A stretch of DNA of 64,000 nt from Casp-actino8 sp964563545 (GCA_964563545.1 CAZLXB010000010.1:9634-73633); one strand, 5' to 3'; shown: positions 22,674 through 32,532, numbered from the stretch's first letter. The notes: generated by a model from the letters alone, not told the origin. Translations and numbers: made by a program.

Positions 22674-23411
22674 TCAAGGATACGGGACGGCGGGGAACTC
22701 TTCCAACAGACGAAGATCCTGCTCAGAGAGTCCGCCCCGGGCTTCGATGAGGTCAGGTCGGGCGGCGATCGTGCGATGGAGCGCCTGCGCCAGACGCCAG
22801 CGGGCGATCCGAGCGTGATCACCGCTCTTCAGGACCTCGGGCACACCCCAGCCCCGGAAATCGGCCGGCCGGGTGTAGTGCGGCTCCTCGAGAAGTCCGT
22901 GCTCGCCGAAACTCTCCGTCACCGGGCTCTGATCATTGCCCATCGCTCCGGGCAAGAGACGGGTGACGGCCTCGATCACCAGACAGGCGGCCACTTCGCC
23001 ACCCGAGAGAACGACGTCACCCACACTGATCTCACCGTCGATCAGATGCTCGACCACTCGATGATCGACCCCTTCGTATCGTCCGCACAGCAGACTGAAA
23101 CCGTCGCCCGACGCGAGTTCGGTCGCGAACCGTTGGTCGAAACGACGACCTCCGGGGCTGAGAAGCAGGAGCGGCCGCGGCGGCATGGCGGCCTCGACCG
23201 AGGCGAAGATCGGCTCGACGCGCATCACCATGCCCGCACCGCCGCCGTAGGGCGAGTCGTCCACCGTCCGGTGCACATCGGACGTGTGCTCGCGCAGATC
23301 GTGACAGCGCAGATCGAGCAGACCCGTGTCGCGCGACTTGCCGAGCAAGCTCTCCCGACAGAACGAATCGACGAGATTCGGAAAGATCGTGAAGACGTCG
23401 ACGCGCATCAT
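22674..23411 (-). CDS. trmD: tRNA (guanine37-N1)-methyltransferase
   Basis: A 245-aa SPOUT-class enzyme that methylates G37 of tRNAs and prevents +1 frameshifting. MRVDVFTIFP at the N-terminus, DSPYGGGAGMVM, LLCGRYEGVDHR and the knot segment VGDVVLSGGE are all present. ATG 23411 overlaps the rimM stop (ATGA); ATG 23408 is an alternative. The C-terminal tRNA-binding domain is complete. Confidence 0.97.
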   Translation of the reverse strand: MMRVDVFTIFPNLVDSFCRESLLGKSRDTGLLDLRCHDLREHTSDVHRTVDDSPYGGGAGMVMRVEPIFASVEAAMPPRPLLLLSPGGRRFDQRFATELASGDGFSLLCGRYEGVDHRVVEHLIDGEISVGDVVLSGGEVAACLVIEAVTRLLPGAMGNDQSPVTESFGEHGLLEEPHYTRPADFRGWGVPEVLKSGDHARIARWRLAQALHRTIAARPDLIEARGGLSEQDLRLLEEFPAVPYP

Positions 23412-23905
23412 TCGTCCCCCAGGTCGAAGAGCCCGAGCGGTGCATCGACCAGTACCACGAATCCGTCACCTTCGTGTTCGACCCGACTCACGAAACGCGC
23501 CGGCACGAGCGCACCCGACTCGAGTTCGAGCAGATCGTCGGCCGGATTGGCCACGACCGCGATGCACCGACCGCGCTCGGTTCCGTCGACTTCACGAACC
23601 GCCGCGCCGATGACCTGATGCACCCAGACGGCGTGCGGATCGTCGATCGGCTCGGCCCAGATCGGGCGGTTCACGAGTGACTCGACCGCCGAACGATCGT
23701 GACGCGACTCGAGTACGGCGATCCAACGATCGGCGACACGCTTGGCCGATTCCACCACGAGCCAGTCGCCCGACCAGAGTCGGGCTCCCGGGGCGAGTCG
23801 CTCGTGGCGGTCGGTCGACAACGACACGTAGATCTCACCTTTGAGTCCGTGGGGACGGCCGAAACGGCCGACTTCGAGCAACCCGACCGGGCGGGACTCG
23901 GTCAT
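23408..23905 (-). CDS. rimM: Ribosome maturation factor RimM
   Basis: A 165-aa 16S rRNA-processing factor that binds S19 during 30S maturation. It has an N-terminal RimM barrel (LLEVGRFGRPHGLKGEIYV), a variable linker, and a C-terminal PRC-barrel (VIGAAVREVDG through LLELESG). ATG 23905 gives the normal start. It is coupled to trmD by a 4-nt overlap. Confidence 0.94.
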   Translation of the reverse strand: MTESRPVGLLEVGRFGRPHGLKGEIYVSLSTDRHERLAPGARLWSGDWLVVESAKRVADRWIAVLESRHDRSAVESLVNRPIWAEPIDDPHAVWVHQVIGAAVREVDGTERGRCIAVVANPADDLLELESGALVPARFVSRVEHEGDGFVVLVDAPLGLFDLGDE

Positions 23906-23918
23906 GACCGAGGATTCG

Positions 23919-24182
23919 TCAATCGACGAAGTCGATGTCGACCTCGCGGCCATCCTTGGCCGCGGCGGCGCGCACGAGGGTGCGGATGCTCTGAGCAGTA
24001 CGACCACGACGCCCGATGACCCGGCCAAGATCTCCGGGACCGACCTTGACTTCGAGTTTGGCGCGGTGACGGCCTTCGACTTCTTCGACACTGACCGCAT
24101 CGGGGTCGTCGACGATGGAGCGCACGACGTGCGTGAGAACGGCGACGGCCGTGGGCGAGGCGATCTGATTCGGATCGGTCAC
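23919..24182 (-). CDS. khpA: KH-domain RNA-binding protein KhpA
   Basis: An 87-aa single type II KH domain with the GxxG loop in RVIGRRGRTAQSIRTLV. KhpA proteins bind RNA widely, often with KhpB, and affect cell size and division in Gram-positives. GTG 24182 matches the usual N-terminus. It lies 13 nt upstream of rimM and 16 nt downstream of rpsP, the typical place for this gene. Confidence 0.92.
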   Translation of the reverse strand: MTDPNQIASPTAVAVLTHVVRSIVDDPDAVSVEEVEGRHRAKLEVKVGPGDLGRVIGRRGRTAQSIRTLVRAAAAKDGREVDIDFVD

Positions 24183-24198
24183 GACAGGGTCCTGACGG

Positions 24199-24468
24199 TC
24201 ACTTGCCGCGGGCGGTCGTGAACTGCGCCCACGCACCCGAGATCTCGAGCAACTTGCGGACGCGCTCGGTGGGCTGGGCACCCTTCATGAGCCAGGCCAC
24301 GGCTTTGTCGTTGTCGATGTTGAGACCCGACGGCTCGAGGCGCGGGTTGTACTGACCGATGATCTCCAAGAACGCGCCGTCGCGGGCCGCGCGGCTGTCA
24401 CTCGCGATCACGCGGTAGTGCGGCTGCTTGGTCTTTCCGACTCGGGTGAGGCGCAACTTGACGGACAT
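24199..24468 (-). CDS. rpsP: 30S ribosomal protein S16
   Basis: An 89-aa assembly protein of the 30S body. It begins MSVKLRLTRVGKTKQPHYR, with FLEIIGQYNPR in the middle. CAGGAG lies 9 nt before ATG 24468. It is first gene of the operon; promoter -10 TAACCT is at 24532-24537. Confidence 0.98.
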   Translation of the reverse strand: MSVKLRLTRVGKTKQPHYRVIASDSRAARDGAFLEIIGQYNPRLEPSGLNIDNDKAVAWLMKGAQPTERVRKLLEISGAWAQFTTARGK

Positions 24469-24531
24469 TCGGCGAAACTCCTGCTGGGACGGGGCGGATC
24501 AGACAACTGACCCGTCCACGGGAACCCTGTG

Positions 24532-24537
24532 AGGTTA
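24532..24537 (-). promoter_or_regulatory. -10 element of the rpsP-trmD-rplS operon
   Basis: TAACCT on the minus strand, giving an untranslated leader of roughly 55 nt with a Shine-Dalgarno sequence. It is one of few leadered transcripts here, as is usual for ribosomal operons. Confidence 0.45.
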
Positions 24538-24565
24538 GCGGTGTCCCCCGCCGAGCCCCAACGCC

Positions 24566-25960
24566 CTACCGAGAGGGTGGGAACGGGAATCCGCCCTGAT
24601 CGGGCAGGCCGGCACCACCCGGCAGACCGCCCAGACCCGCCAGAGCACCCAGACCGGCGCGCTTGCCCTTCTTGCCGCCGAGTCCGCCCATCCGCTTCAT
24701 CATCTTTTGCATCTCGCCGAACTGCTTCACGAGCCGGTTGACCTCAGCGATGCTCCGACCACTACCGGTCGCAATGCGCTGACGACGACTGCCGTTGATG
24801 ATGTCGGGCTTGCGGCGCTCGGCCGGGGTCATCGAGCGGATGATCGCCTCGATCGGCTTGAGGTCGTCGTCGCCGATCTTCGCGTTCTTCAACTCCTTGG
24901 GCATCCCGGGCATCATCCCGAGCACTCCCCCGAGGGGCCCCATCTTCTTCAGCGACTGCATCTGCTCGAGGAAGTCGTCGAGGGTGAATTCGCCGTCGAG
25001 CAGGCGGGCCGCCGCCGCTTCGGCTTGATCCTTCTCGAAGGCCTTCTCGGCCTGTTCGATGAGGGTGAGGACGTCGCCCATGCCGAGGATCCGACTGGCC
25101 ATGCGGTCGGGATGGAACTGTTCGAAGGCGTCGAGCTTCTCGCCCGTACTCGCGAATGCGATGGGCCGTCCGATGACTTCTTTCACCGAGAGAGCGGCAC
25201 CACCGCGAGCGTCACCGTCGAGCTTGGACAGGATCACGCCGTCGATCGCGAGCGTCGCGTGGAAGGCCTCGGCCACGCTCACCGCGTCCTGACCGGTCAT
25301 GGCGTCGATCACCAGGAACGTGTAGTCGGGGGCGATGGAATCCGAGATCCGACGGATCTGCTCCATCATCTCGCCGTCGATCGCGAGTCGACCGGCGGTG
25401 TCGACGATCAGGACGTCCTTGCCGAGTCGCCGCGCTTCGGCCAAGCCCTTGGTCGCCGTGGCGACCGGATCACCGGGTTCACTGAACACCGGGACGTCGA
25501 TCTGGCCTCCGAGAGTGCGCAGCTGCTCGACGGCCGCCGGGCGCTGGAGGTCGGCGCCCACGAGCAACGGATGGCGACCTTGCGACTTGAACCAACGCGC
25601 GAGCTTGGCCGAGTTGGTGGTCTTTCCCGAACCCTGCAGACCGGCCATGAGCACCACCGTCGGCGGCTTGCTCGCATACGTGATCTTCAGCGTCTCACCG
25701 CCGAGGATGGCGGTGAGTTCGGCGTTGACGAGTTTGACGACCTGCTGACTCGGATCGAGCGCTTTCGACTGCTCGATTCCGACGGCACCTTCGCGGATGC
25801 GCGCCACGACGTTGCGCGCCACCGAAACGTTGACGTCGGCCTCGAGGAGGGCGGCGCGAATCTCCTTCAAAACCTCGTCGACATCGGCCTCCGAAAGGCG
25901 GCCCTTGCCACGGATCCGCTTGAAGATCCCTTCGAAACGATTGGAGAGATTGTCGAACAT
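24566..25960 (-). CDS. ffh: Signal recognition particle GTPase Ffh
   Basis: A 464-aa protein. N domain, then G domain with P-loop GLQGSGKTTNSAKLA, DTAGRL and LSKLDGDARGG; then a Met-rich M domain (GVLGMMPGMPKE, MQKMMKRMGG) that binds 4.5S RNA and signal peptides. It ends in a Gly/Pro-rich tail. It works with FtsY (27836-28999) to deliver membrane proteins to SecYEG. The 4.5S RNA gene was not found in the window. Confidence 0.98.
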   Translation of the reverse strand: MFDNLSNRFEGIFKRIRGKGRLSEADVDEVLKEIRAALLEADVNVSVARNVVARIREGAVGIEQSKALDPSQQVVKLVNAELTAILGGETLKITYASKPPTVVLMAGLQGSGKTTNSAKLARWFKSQGRHPLLVGADLQRPAAVEQLRTLGGQIDVPVFSEPGDPVATATKGLAEARRLGKDVLIVDTAGRLAIDGEMMEQIRRISDSIAPDYTFLVIDAMTGQDAVSVAEAFHATLAIDGVILSKLDGDARGGAALSVKEVIGRPIAFASTGEKLDAFEQFHPDRMASRILGMGDVLTLIEQAEKAFEKDQAEAAAARLLDGEFTLDDFLEQMQSLKKMGPLGGVLGMMPGMPKELKNAKIGDDDLKPIEAIIRSMTPAERRKPDIINGSRRQRIATGSGRSIAEVNRLVKQFGEMQKMMKRMGGLGGKKGKRAGLGALAGLGGLPGGAGLPDQGGFPFPPSR

Positions 25961-25969
25961 CAGGCGGTC

Positions 25970-25975
25970 AGGCTA
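25970..25975 (-). promoter_or_regulatory. -10 element of ffh
   Basis: TAGCCT on the minus strand, 9 nt before ATG 25960. Confidence 0.4.
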
Positions 25976-25991
25976 CCCACCACTCGTTGCG

Positions 25992-27754
25992 TCACCCGAT
26001 GAGAACTTGGGTGACCACCGCATCGACGATCGTCAGGTTCACGCGATCCTCGCGGTAGTCCATGGTGAGCGGGAACGATTCGCCATCGCGGGCCGCGATG
26101 CGAACCTGCCAACCGTTCTCCTCGGCCAACTTCGTGGCCTCGGGCTCGGTGAGACCCACGAGAGAATCGGCCTCTTTCTGAGAGATCGCTCCGATCGTGG
26201 GCTCCCCGATGGGTGAGGTCTCGGCCGGCAAGGGCTCGGCCACCGGCGGCTCCTCCATGACCGGCGGCATCATGTCGGGGGCGACTTGTTCCATGTATTC
26301 GTCGGGGATGGACGCCACGACGTAACGCGGCACGTAACCCCATTCGTCCTCGGCGGCGATGAATGCGTATCCGGGCACGAGGTAGGTCTCGCCGTCGACG
26401 CCCCACAGATAGACGTACTCCTGCTCGACCGATTCGATCGTGACGGTGATGGTCTCGACCGGAACCGTGTCATCGACCGGAACCGTGTCNNNNNNNNNNN
26501 NNNNNNNNNNNNNNNNNNNNNNNNNNNNNNNNNNNNNNNNNNNNNNNNNNNNNNNNNNNNNNNNNNNNNNNNNNNNNNNNNNNNNNNNNCGATCGTGACG
26601 GTGATGGTCTCGACCGGAACCGTGTCATCGACCGGAACCGTGTCGTCGATGATCACCGTGTCATCGACCGGAATGCTGTCGACGACGCTGTCGGTCGGTG
26701 CATCGGTCGTGGGCGCATCGGTCGTGGGCACGGTCGTGGTCGGTGCATCGGTCGGGGGCGTCGAATCCTCGACCGGACTCGAACCCTCACCACCGGTCGT
26801 GCCCACCTCGGCGGTGGCAACGTCGTCCACCGCGATACCACCACCTCGGTACATCGGACCCCACGAGCCGCTGTACTGCTCACGCAAACGTTCGAGGCCG
26901 GCCTCGGTACCGATCTGCGGATAGTCGTCGAGCTTCTCGGGTTCGGCGAGGTAGCCACCGGCATAGGTGATCCGCCCGTTTTCTCCGAACGATGCGTTGA
27001 CGATGAGCGACGAACGAACGCCGTCGATCTTCACGTAGCCGGTCACACCGGCCGACCATTCGTCGGCCCACGTCTCGAGGATCAGATCGTCGGCCGAGTA
27101 TCCAAGATCGGCGGCCATCTTCAAGAAGAGCTCTTCGGCCTCCGCCTTCGACGGGACGTTCGCTGGCGGTTCGATCTCGGTGGGCTCACAAGGAGCGATC
27201 GCTTCGGTGTCGACGGTGACGCCGTTGGCGTCGACCGATCCCGATTCACCACTACCCGTCGGCGCCGGTTCGGCGCACGAAACGACCGATGTCGACATCG
27301 CCATCCAGCCCTCGCTGTACCACCAACTGAGCATCGCGTCGGACGACACGCTCAGCGACGGACCCGAGCCGTCATCGGGTCCGACCATCCAGGTCGTCCA
27401 TTCGTATTCGGTTCCGGGATCCGAGGTGTTCTTGGCGAACTCACCATCGATGCCGAAGGCCTTTTTCAAATTCGAAAGATCCGACGACGAAGGTTCGACA
27501 CCGGGACGGAACACCCACGCGCTCAGGTCGCCGTCGAGGGCCGGAAGATCTCCGTCGACCTCGAACTTCCACTCCGTGGGGTAATACATCCCCATCTTCG
27601 AGTCGGCCACGGCCGCCGACTCCATGGCCCCACCGACCGGGGACGTCTGCTGACCGACGCGCAACACGGGCGGGCGGCCCGAGGTATCGGGGTCGTCACC
27701 GCACGCCGACATCAGCACGGCGGCCAGGAGGATCGGAAGCGAAGCCTTTTTCAT
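25992..27754 (-). CDS. Large hypothetical lipoprotein interrupted by an assembly gap
   Basis: The N-terminus is a lipoprotein signal (MKKASLPILLAAVLMSAC, lipobox LMSAC). An extracytoplasmic domain of about 330 residues follows, then a Thr/Pro/Asp-rich linker with DDTVPV repeats, then after the N gap a C-terminal domain with VYLWGVDGETYLVPGYAF and a PASTA/inhibitor-I78-like segment (LTEPEATKLAEENGW). As written the two parts are in different frames. Removing one copy of the identical 55-nt flanks plus the Ns (155 nt) puts them in one frame. ATG 27754 has TACCGT 7 nt upstream. Function unknown; it lies between ffh and ftsY. Confidence 0.65.
26435..26644. repeat. Identical 55-nt flanks on both sides of the gap
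   Basis: Bases 26435-26489 and 26590-26644 are identical over all 55 positions. They include 18-nt units encoding DDTVPV. Either an unmerged contig overlap or a collapsed tandem repeat explains this; frame evidence favours the overlap. Confidence 0.9.
26490..26589. other. Assembly gap, exactly 100 N
   Basis: A run of exactly 100 unknown bases, a conventional placeholder length rather than a measured gap. Confidence 0.98.
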
Positions 27755-27761
27755 GACGAAG

Positions 27762-27767
27762 ACGGTA
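27762..27767 (-). promoter_or_regulatory. -10 element of the lipoprotein gene
   Basis: TACCGT on the minus strand, 7 nt before ATG 27754. Confidence 0.5.
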
Positions 27768-27835
27768 GGGGACGTTCGGTTCATTCGCATGGCACTACGA
27801 CGACGCGGTACCGGTGTTCGGTTCCCACGAATTCG

Positions 27836-28999
27836 TCATTCGGCGAAAAGGGCGTCCACGAACTGGTCGGGGTCGAACGTCACCAGGTCGACGATGGTCT
27901 CCCCGAGCCCGACCAACTTGACCGGTATCGCGAGTTCGGTCTCGATGGCAAAGACGATGCCGCCCTTGGCCGATCCGTCGAGCTTGGTCAGGACGACTCC
28001 CGTCACTCCCGCCGCCTCGGTGAACTCACGCGCCTGAGACAAACCGTTCTGGCCGGTGGTGGCGTCGATCACGAGCAATACCTCGGTCACGCGACCGGGC
28101 TCGCGATCGGCCACTCGACGGACCTTGCGGAGTTCGTCCATCAGATTCGACTTGTTCTGCAGACGACCGGCGGTGTCGCCGATCACGAGATCGGCTCGGC
28201 GCGCGCTGGCGCGCTGAACTCCATCGAAGACGACCGAACTCGGATCGCCACCTTCGGCACCACGCACTAGTTCGGCTCCCGACCGCTCGGCCCATGTGCC
28301 GAGTTGTTCGGCTGCTGCCGCTCGGAACGTGTCGCCGGCCGCGAGAACGAGCGAACGTCCGAGGGCCGTCTGTTGGGCGGCGATCTTGCCGATCGTGGTG
28401 GTCTTTCCGACGCCGTTGACACCGACCACCAACCACACGTTCACGAGACCCTGGGCACCAAGAGACGGGTCGAACGAGAGCGAACGATCGGCACCCGCCA
28501 GACGCGACTTCATGTCGTCGCGCAGCGCATCGATGAGTGCGTCGGGATCGGTCAATTCCTTCGCGCGTACCCGATGGCGCAGAGGTTCGAGGAGCGATTC
28601 GGTGATTCCGAGGCCGAGATCGGCCCGCAGGAGCGCTTCTTCCAGATCGTCCCATGTCTCGTCGGTGATGCCGCCCCGCGCCCGCACTCCACCGAGTGCA
28701 CCGGCCATGACGGCCGCTGCCTTGCCCATGCGTTCGCGGAACGTCGGCGGGCGGACCACATCGGGTACCACCGGCGCGACCGGCTCCGGCTCGACCGGCT
28801 CCGGCTCGACCGGCTCCGGCTCGATCGGCGGCGGCTCGATCGTCGGTGCCGGCGGTTGCTCGGCGATGACCGATCGCGGCACGGCGGTGGGTTCGACCAC
28901 GGTCGATCCCGATCCCCGTCGACGGTTCAGCAACACCACGCCGAAGCCGAAGACGACGGCGACGACGATGAGAGCGATGAGGAGCGACTGAGTGTTCAT
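27836..28999 (-). CDS. ftsY: Signal recognition particle receptor FtsY
   Basis: A 387-aa SRP receptor GTPase. Unusually for FtsY it begins with a transmembrane helix (SLLIALIVVAVVFGFGVVLL), then an acidic Pro-rich linker of EPEPV repeats. The NG domain follows: P-loop GVNGVGKTTTIGKIA, AGDTFRAAAAEQL, DTAGRLQNKSNLM, LTKLDGSAKGG. Membrane-anchored FtsY is known in other actinobacteria. It lies 41 nt downstream of smc, the common smc-ftsY order. Confidence 0.97.
   Translation of the reverse strand: MNTQSLLIALIVVAVVFGFGVVLLNRRRGSGSTVVEPTAVPRSVIAEQPPAPTIEPPPIEPEPVEPEPVEPEPVAPVVPDVVRPPTFRERMGKAAAVMAGALGGVRARGGITDETWDDLEEALLRADLGLGITESLLEPLRHRVRAKELTDPDALIDALRDDMKSRLAGADRSLSFDPSLGAQGLVNVWLVVGVNGVGKTTTIGKIAAQQTALGRSLVLAAGDTFRAAAAEQLGTWAERSGAELVRGAEGGDPSSVVFDGVQRASARRADLVIGDTAGRLQNKSNLMDELRKVRRVADREPGRVTEVLLVIDATTGQNGLSQAREFTEAAGVTGVVLTKLDGSAKGGIVFAIETELAIPVKLVGLGETIVDLVTFDPDQFVDALFAE
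28781..28825 (-). repeat. Three 15-bp tandem repeats in the ftsY linker
   Basis: CGGCTCCGGCTCGAC twice, then a copy with a final T, encoding Glu-Pro-Glu-Pro-Val type units. Such repeats can change the linker length without shifting frame. Confidence 0.85.
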
Positions 29000-29040
29000 G
29001 ACTCGACCGTTCTATCGGTGGAGGCGGTCGACGACGGACG

Positions 29041-32000
29041 TCAGGCGCCGGTGACGGACTTCTCCGTCACGACCTTGGACGATCCGCCCGGTTGCATGCT
29101 CACTCCGAGCAGGCAATCTCCGGCTTCCATCGTGCGTTTCTGGTGGCTCACGATCAGGAGTTGGGCTTCCTGTCGGAACTCCTTGATCAGACCGAGGAAC
29201 CGATGCAAGTTGACGTCGTCGAGGGCCGCCTCGACTTCGTCCATCACGTAGAAAGGCGAAGGGCGACTCCGGAAGACCGCGAAGAGGAACGCCAGTGCCG
29301 TGAGGCTTCGCTCACCACCCGACAAGAGGCTGAGTTTCTTCACGTTCTTGCCACCCGGCTTGGCTTCGACCTCGATGCCGGTTTCGAGCAGATCGTCCGG
29401 ATTGGTCAGCACGAGTCGACCGCTACCCCCGGGGAAGAGGAGCCCGAACAACTGCGTGAAGTTGGTGCTCACATCGGCATAGGCGGCCGCGAATACCTGC
29501 TGGATCTCGTTGTCGATGGCGGCGATCACACGCGTGAGTTCGCGGCGTGTGTTGCGGACGTCCTCGAGTTGTGCTTCGAGGAACGTGTGACGCTCCTGGA
29601 GTTCGGTGAACTCCTGCAGAGCAAGGGGGTTGATCGGACCCATGAGACGGAGTTCGCGTTCGAGGTCGCGCACCCGAGCCGGCGCGCTGATCCCCTCGGG
29701 CAATTCGGGCATCTCGGCGGCTTCGGCGACCTCGGGCTCCACGTCGAGATCACGACGGAGCATTTCGACCGTTCCCTCGAGGCGGAGTTTCACCTCGGCC
29801 TCGTCGACCTCGTTGCGACGCGACACTTCGCGCAACTCCTCGAGTTCGCGCTCGGAAGCCGAACGCGAGCGGCGCATCTCGTCGAGGCGGCCGGCGAGCG
29901 AACGAACTTCGTCGCTCTGCCGACGGCGACGCTCGTGGAGATCGGCGAGTCGGGCTTCGATCGTCTGCCGGTGTGCCTCGACGATCGTCGACAACCTTTC
30001 GGTGGCGAGCAGGATCCGCTCGATGCGTTCGCGGTGCCCGGCCACTTGTGCCCGCGCCTCGGCGTCGGATTCGAGACGGCGCTCGACGTCGGCCAGACGG
30101 TCTTCGAGGAACTGCTTGCGCTCCAGGAGTCCGGCCGAACGGACCTCGAGGTCACGTCGCCGGCCGACGAGCAGAGCCGCCTTGGCCTCCATGGACGCCC
30201 GGGCTTCGCCGCGTACTCGAGCCGCCTCGACCTCGGCGGCTTCCTCACGTTCGAGTGAGGGCATGATTCGATCGAGTTCGGACACCCGACCCCGCTGACC
30301 CGACAGTCGTTCTTCGAGTTCACGACGGGTGACTTCGAGTCCTTCGATCTCCGACGCGTGTTCGCGACGCTCACCCTGCGCACGCGCCAGAGCCTCACCA
30401 GCCGCCGTGAACGATGCATCGTTCGCGTCGAGGCGTTTCTGCACGTCGAGTTCGATCGTCCGGGCCGTCTGCTGGGCCGCCGACGCATCGCGCACCGCCT
30501 GCTCACAACGCGCGAGATCGACCCGGGCGGACTCCGCCCGCGCTTCGGCGTCGGCCAACGCCGAGGCAGTCGCACCGTCGCTCGCCGCTCCGATCCGCCA
30601 ACCGCTCGAGGTGAAGCGATCGCCACGGGCGGTCACGGCGATGATCGTCGGGTCTCCGATCACGGCATCGACCGCCGCCGTCCAGTCGTCGACGCGGATC
30701 GCCGGTGCGAGCAACGACCGCACCAAGGTCGTGACATCGGCTCGGGACGAACGCACGTGTTCGGCCACCGGTTGCGCGCCGGCCGGAGGACGCGCCGGTG
30801 CACCCGGGAAGTTCGCATCGAGCGACAACACCGCACCGGATGCATCGGACGAACGAAGTCGTTGCAGAGCGCGCCGCGCTGCGCCGGCATCGGCCACGAC
30901 GACCGCCGACACCGCTTCTCCGAGCGCAGCTTCCACGGCGAGGTCCCAGCCTTCGTCGATCTGCACGAGATCGAGCAGGGTTCCGACCACACCCTCCACG
31001 TCACGGAGTCGTTCGGCACCGGCACGGGCCCGCGCGCTGTCGAGCGCGAGTTGCAGCGCCTCGGCGCGTGCCTGCCACCGCGACGACTCGGCCGTCGCTT
31101 CGGCGCGAGCGGTCACCGCCGCCTCGTATTCGGCTTCCGCGGTGAGACGACGAGCCTCGGCTTCGGTGACCTCGGCGACCAGCGGCACTTCATCGGCTTG
31201 GGCGCGCTCCAGCCGCTCGCGCAGACGAGTGATTTCGGCTTCGAGGCGGGCGTCGCGTTCGGCCAAGGTTTCGAGACGCGAATTCACCCGACGGAACTCA
31301 CCTTCAGTCGATTCGAGGGCCGCCCGCAGCGTTCGCAATTCGCCGCGAACCTCGGCCGCGGCGCTCGATGCCGAGGCCGGCGACGAAAGTCCGTCGAAGA
31401 GCGTCGCCGCGGCAGCTCGCTCTCCTTCGAAAGCGGCTTCGTCGTGGGCCAGCGCCTGACCTTCGGGTTCGAGGCGACCGATCCCGGTGAGAACTTCGTC
31501 GAGTTCGGCCCGAAGTTGGGAGGCATCGGCTTCGAGCGAGGCGACGACACCCGAATCCATGAGCTGTCCGCGATCGCGTTCGTACGAACGACGACGCTCG
31601 ACGAGCAACATGGCGATTCCACGCGCGCGTTCACGCAGTTGCTCGACCCGGACGAGATCGTCGCTCAGCCCGCTGTCGCCCCTCGCCGTGAGTTCGGCCT
31701 CGGCCGCCATGATCGACGTGTCGAGTTCGGACAACAGACGGCGGAGTTCGGTCTCCCGACGGGTTGCTTCGATGCGATCCCCCGACAGAACCTCGAGTCG
31801 GCGCCGGAAACCGGCGATCTCGCGCCCGGCGAGGAAGATGCGAAGCGCATTGAGTTCGGCCACGAGGTCGCCATGCCGACGGGCCGCCTCGGCCTGCCGT
31901 TCGAGCGGACGCAACTGGCGTCGAACCTCGCGCAGGAGATCCTGGACGCGAAGAAGACTCGCCTCGGTGGCCTCGAGTCGCCGTTCGGACTTCTCCTTGC

Positions 32001-32517
32001 GCTTGCGAAACTTCAGAACACCGGCGGCCTCTTCGATGATCGAACGGCGGTCCTCGGGACGGGCATTCAGCACCGCGTCGATCTGGCCCTGGCTGACGAT
32101 GACGTGCTGCTGACGGCCCACACCCGCATCCGACAGGAGTTCTTGGACGTCGAGCAGACGGCACTGCACTCCATTGATCGCGTACTCGCTCTCACCGGTG
32201 CGAAAGAGAGTGCGACTGATACTCACTTCGCTGAACTCGAGCGGAAGGAGGCCGGCCGAATTGTCGAGGGTGAGGGTGACCTCGGCCCGGCCGAGAGCCG
32301 GACGCTTGGCGGTACCGGCGAAGATCACGTCGTCCATCTTCTGACTGCGGACCGAACTCGGGGCTTGCGCGCCGAGCACCCACGCGATGGCATCGACCAC
32401 GTTCGACTTACCCGAACCGTTGGGTCCGACGACGACCGTCACCCCCGGTTCGAGGTCCATGACGGTCGTGTCGGCGAAGGACTTGAAGCCTTTGAGGGTC
32501 AGCGTCTTCAGGAACAC
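29041..32517 (-). CDS. smc: Chromosome segregation protein SMC
   Basis: A 1158-aa full-length condensin ATPase. Walker A is GPNGSGKSN (31-39). Two long coiled coils flank a hinge near residues 500-640 (RDVEGVVGTLLDLVQ). The C-terminal head has signature LSGGERSLTALAF and Walker B PFYVMDEVEAALDD. It forms a dimer with ScpA/ScpB to compact chromosomes; neither partner gene is here. GTG 32517 gives the canonical N-terminus MFLKTLTLKGFKSFA. Confidence 0.98.
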   Translation of the reverse strand: MFLKTLTLKGFKSFADTTVMDLEPGVTVVVGPNGSGKSNVVDAIAWVLGAQAPSSVRSQKMDDVIFAGTAKRPALGRAEVTLTLDNSAGLLPLEFSEVSISRTLFRTGESEYAINGVQCRLLDVQELLSDAGVGRQQHVIVSQGQIDAVLNARPEDRRSIIEEAAGVLKFRKRKEKSERRLEATEASLLRVQDLLREVRRQLRPLERQAEAARRHGDLVAELNALRIFLAGREIAGFRRRLEVLSGDRIEATRRETELRRLLSELDTSIMAAEAELTARGDSGLSDDLVRVEQLRERARGIAMLLVERRRSYERDRGQLMDSGVVASLEADASQLRAELDEVLTGIGRLEPEGQALAHDEAAFEGERAAAATLFDGLSSPASASSAAAEVRGELRTLRAALESTEGEFRRVNSRLETLAERDARLEAEITRLRERLERAQADEVPLVAEVTEAEARRLTAEAEYEAAVTARAEATAESSRWQARAEALQLALDSARARAGAERLRDVEGVVGTLLDLVQIDEGWDLAVEAALGEAVSAVVVADAGAARRALQRLRSSDASGAVLSLDANFPGAPARPPAGAQPVAEHVRSSRADVTTLVRSLLAPAIRVDDWTAAVDAVIGDPTIIAVTARGDRFTSSGWRIGAASDGATASALADAEARAESARVDLARCEQAVRDASAAQQTARTIELDVQKRLDANDASFTAAGEALARAQGERREHASEIEGLEVTRRELEERLSGQRGRVSELDRIMPSLEREEAAEVEAARVRGEARASMEAKAALLVGRRRDLEVRSAGLLERKQFLEDRLADVERRLESDAEARAQVAGHRERIERILLATERLSTIVEAHRQTIEARLADLHERRRRQSDEVRSLAGRLDEMRRSRSASERELEELREVSRRNEVDEAEVKLRLEGTVEMLRRDLDVEPEVAEAAEMPELPEGISAPARVRDLERELRLMGPINPLALQEFTELQERHTFLEAQLEDVRNTRRELTRVIAAIDNEIQQVFAAAYADVSTNFTQLFGLLFPGGSGRLVLTNPDDLLETGIEVEAKPGGKNVKKLSLLSGGERSLTALAFLFAVFRSRPSPFYVMDEVEAALDDVNLHRFLGLIKEFRQEAQLLIVSHQKRTMEAGDCLLGVSMQPGGSSKVVTEKSVTGA

Positions 32518-32526
32518 GGTGACTCG

Positions 32527-32532
32527 ACCCTA
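32527..32532 (-). promoter_or_regulatory. -10 element of smc-ftsY
   Basis: TAGGGT on the minus strand, 9 nt before GTG 32517. Confidence 0.4.

Noticed and set aside
26270..26489. Continuation of the lipoprotein frame directly through the N gap
   Set aside because: The frame after the gap gives Arg/Ser-rich nonsense. The C-terminal domain reads correctly in another frame once the duplicated flank is removed.
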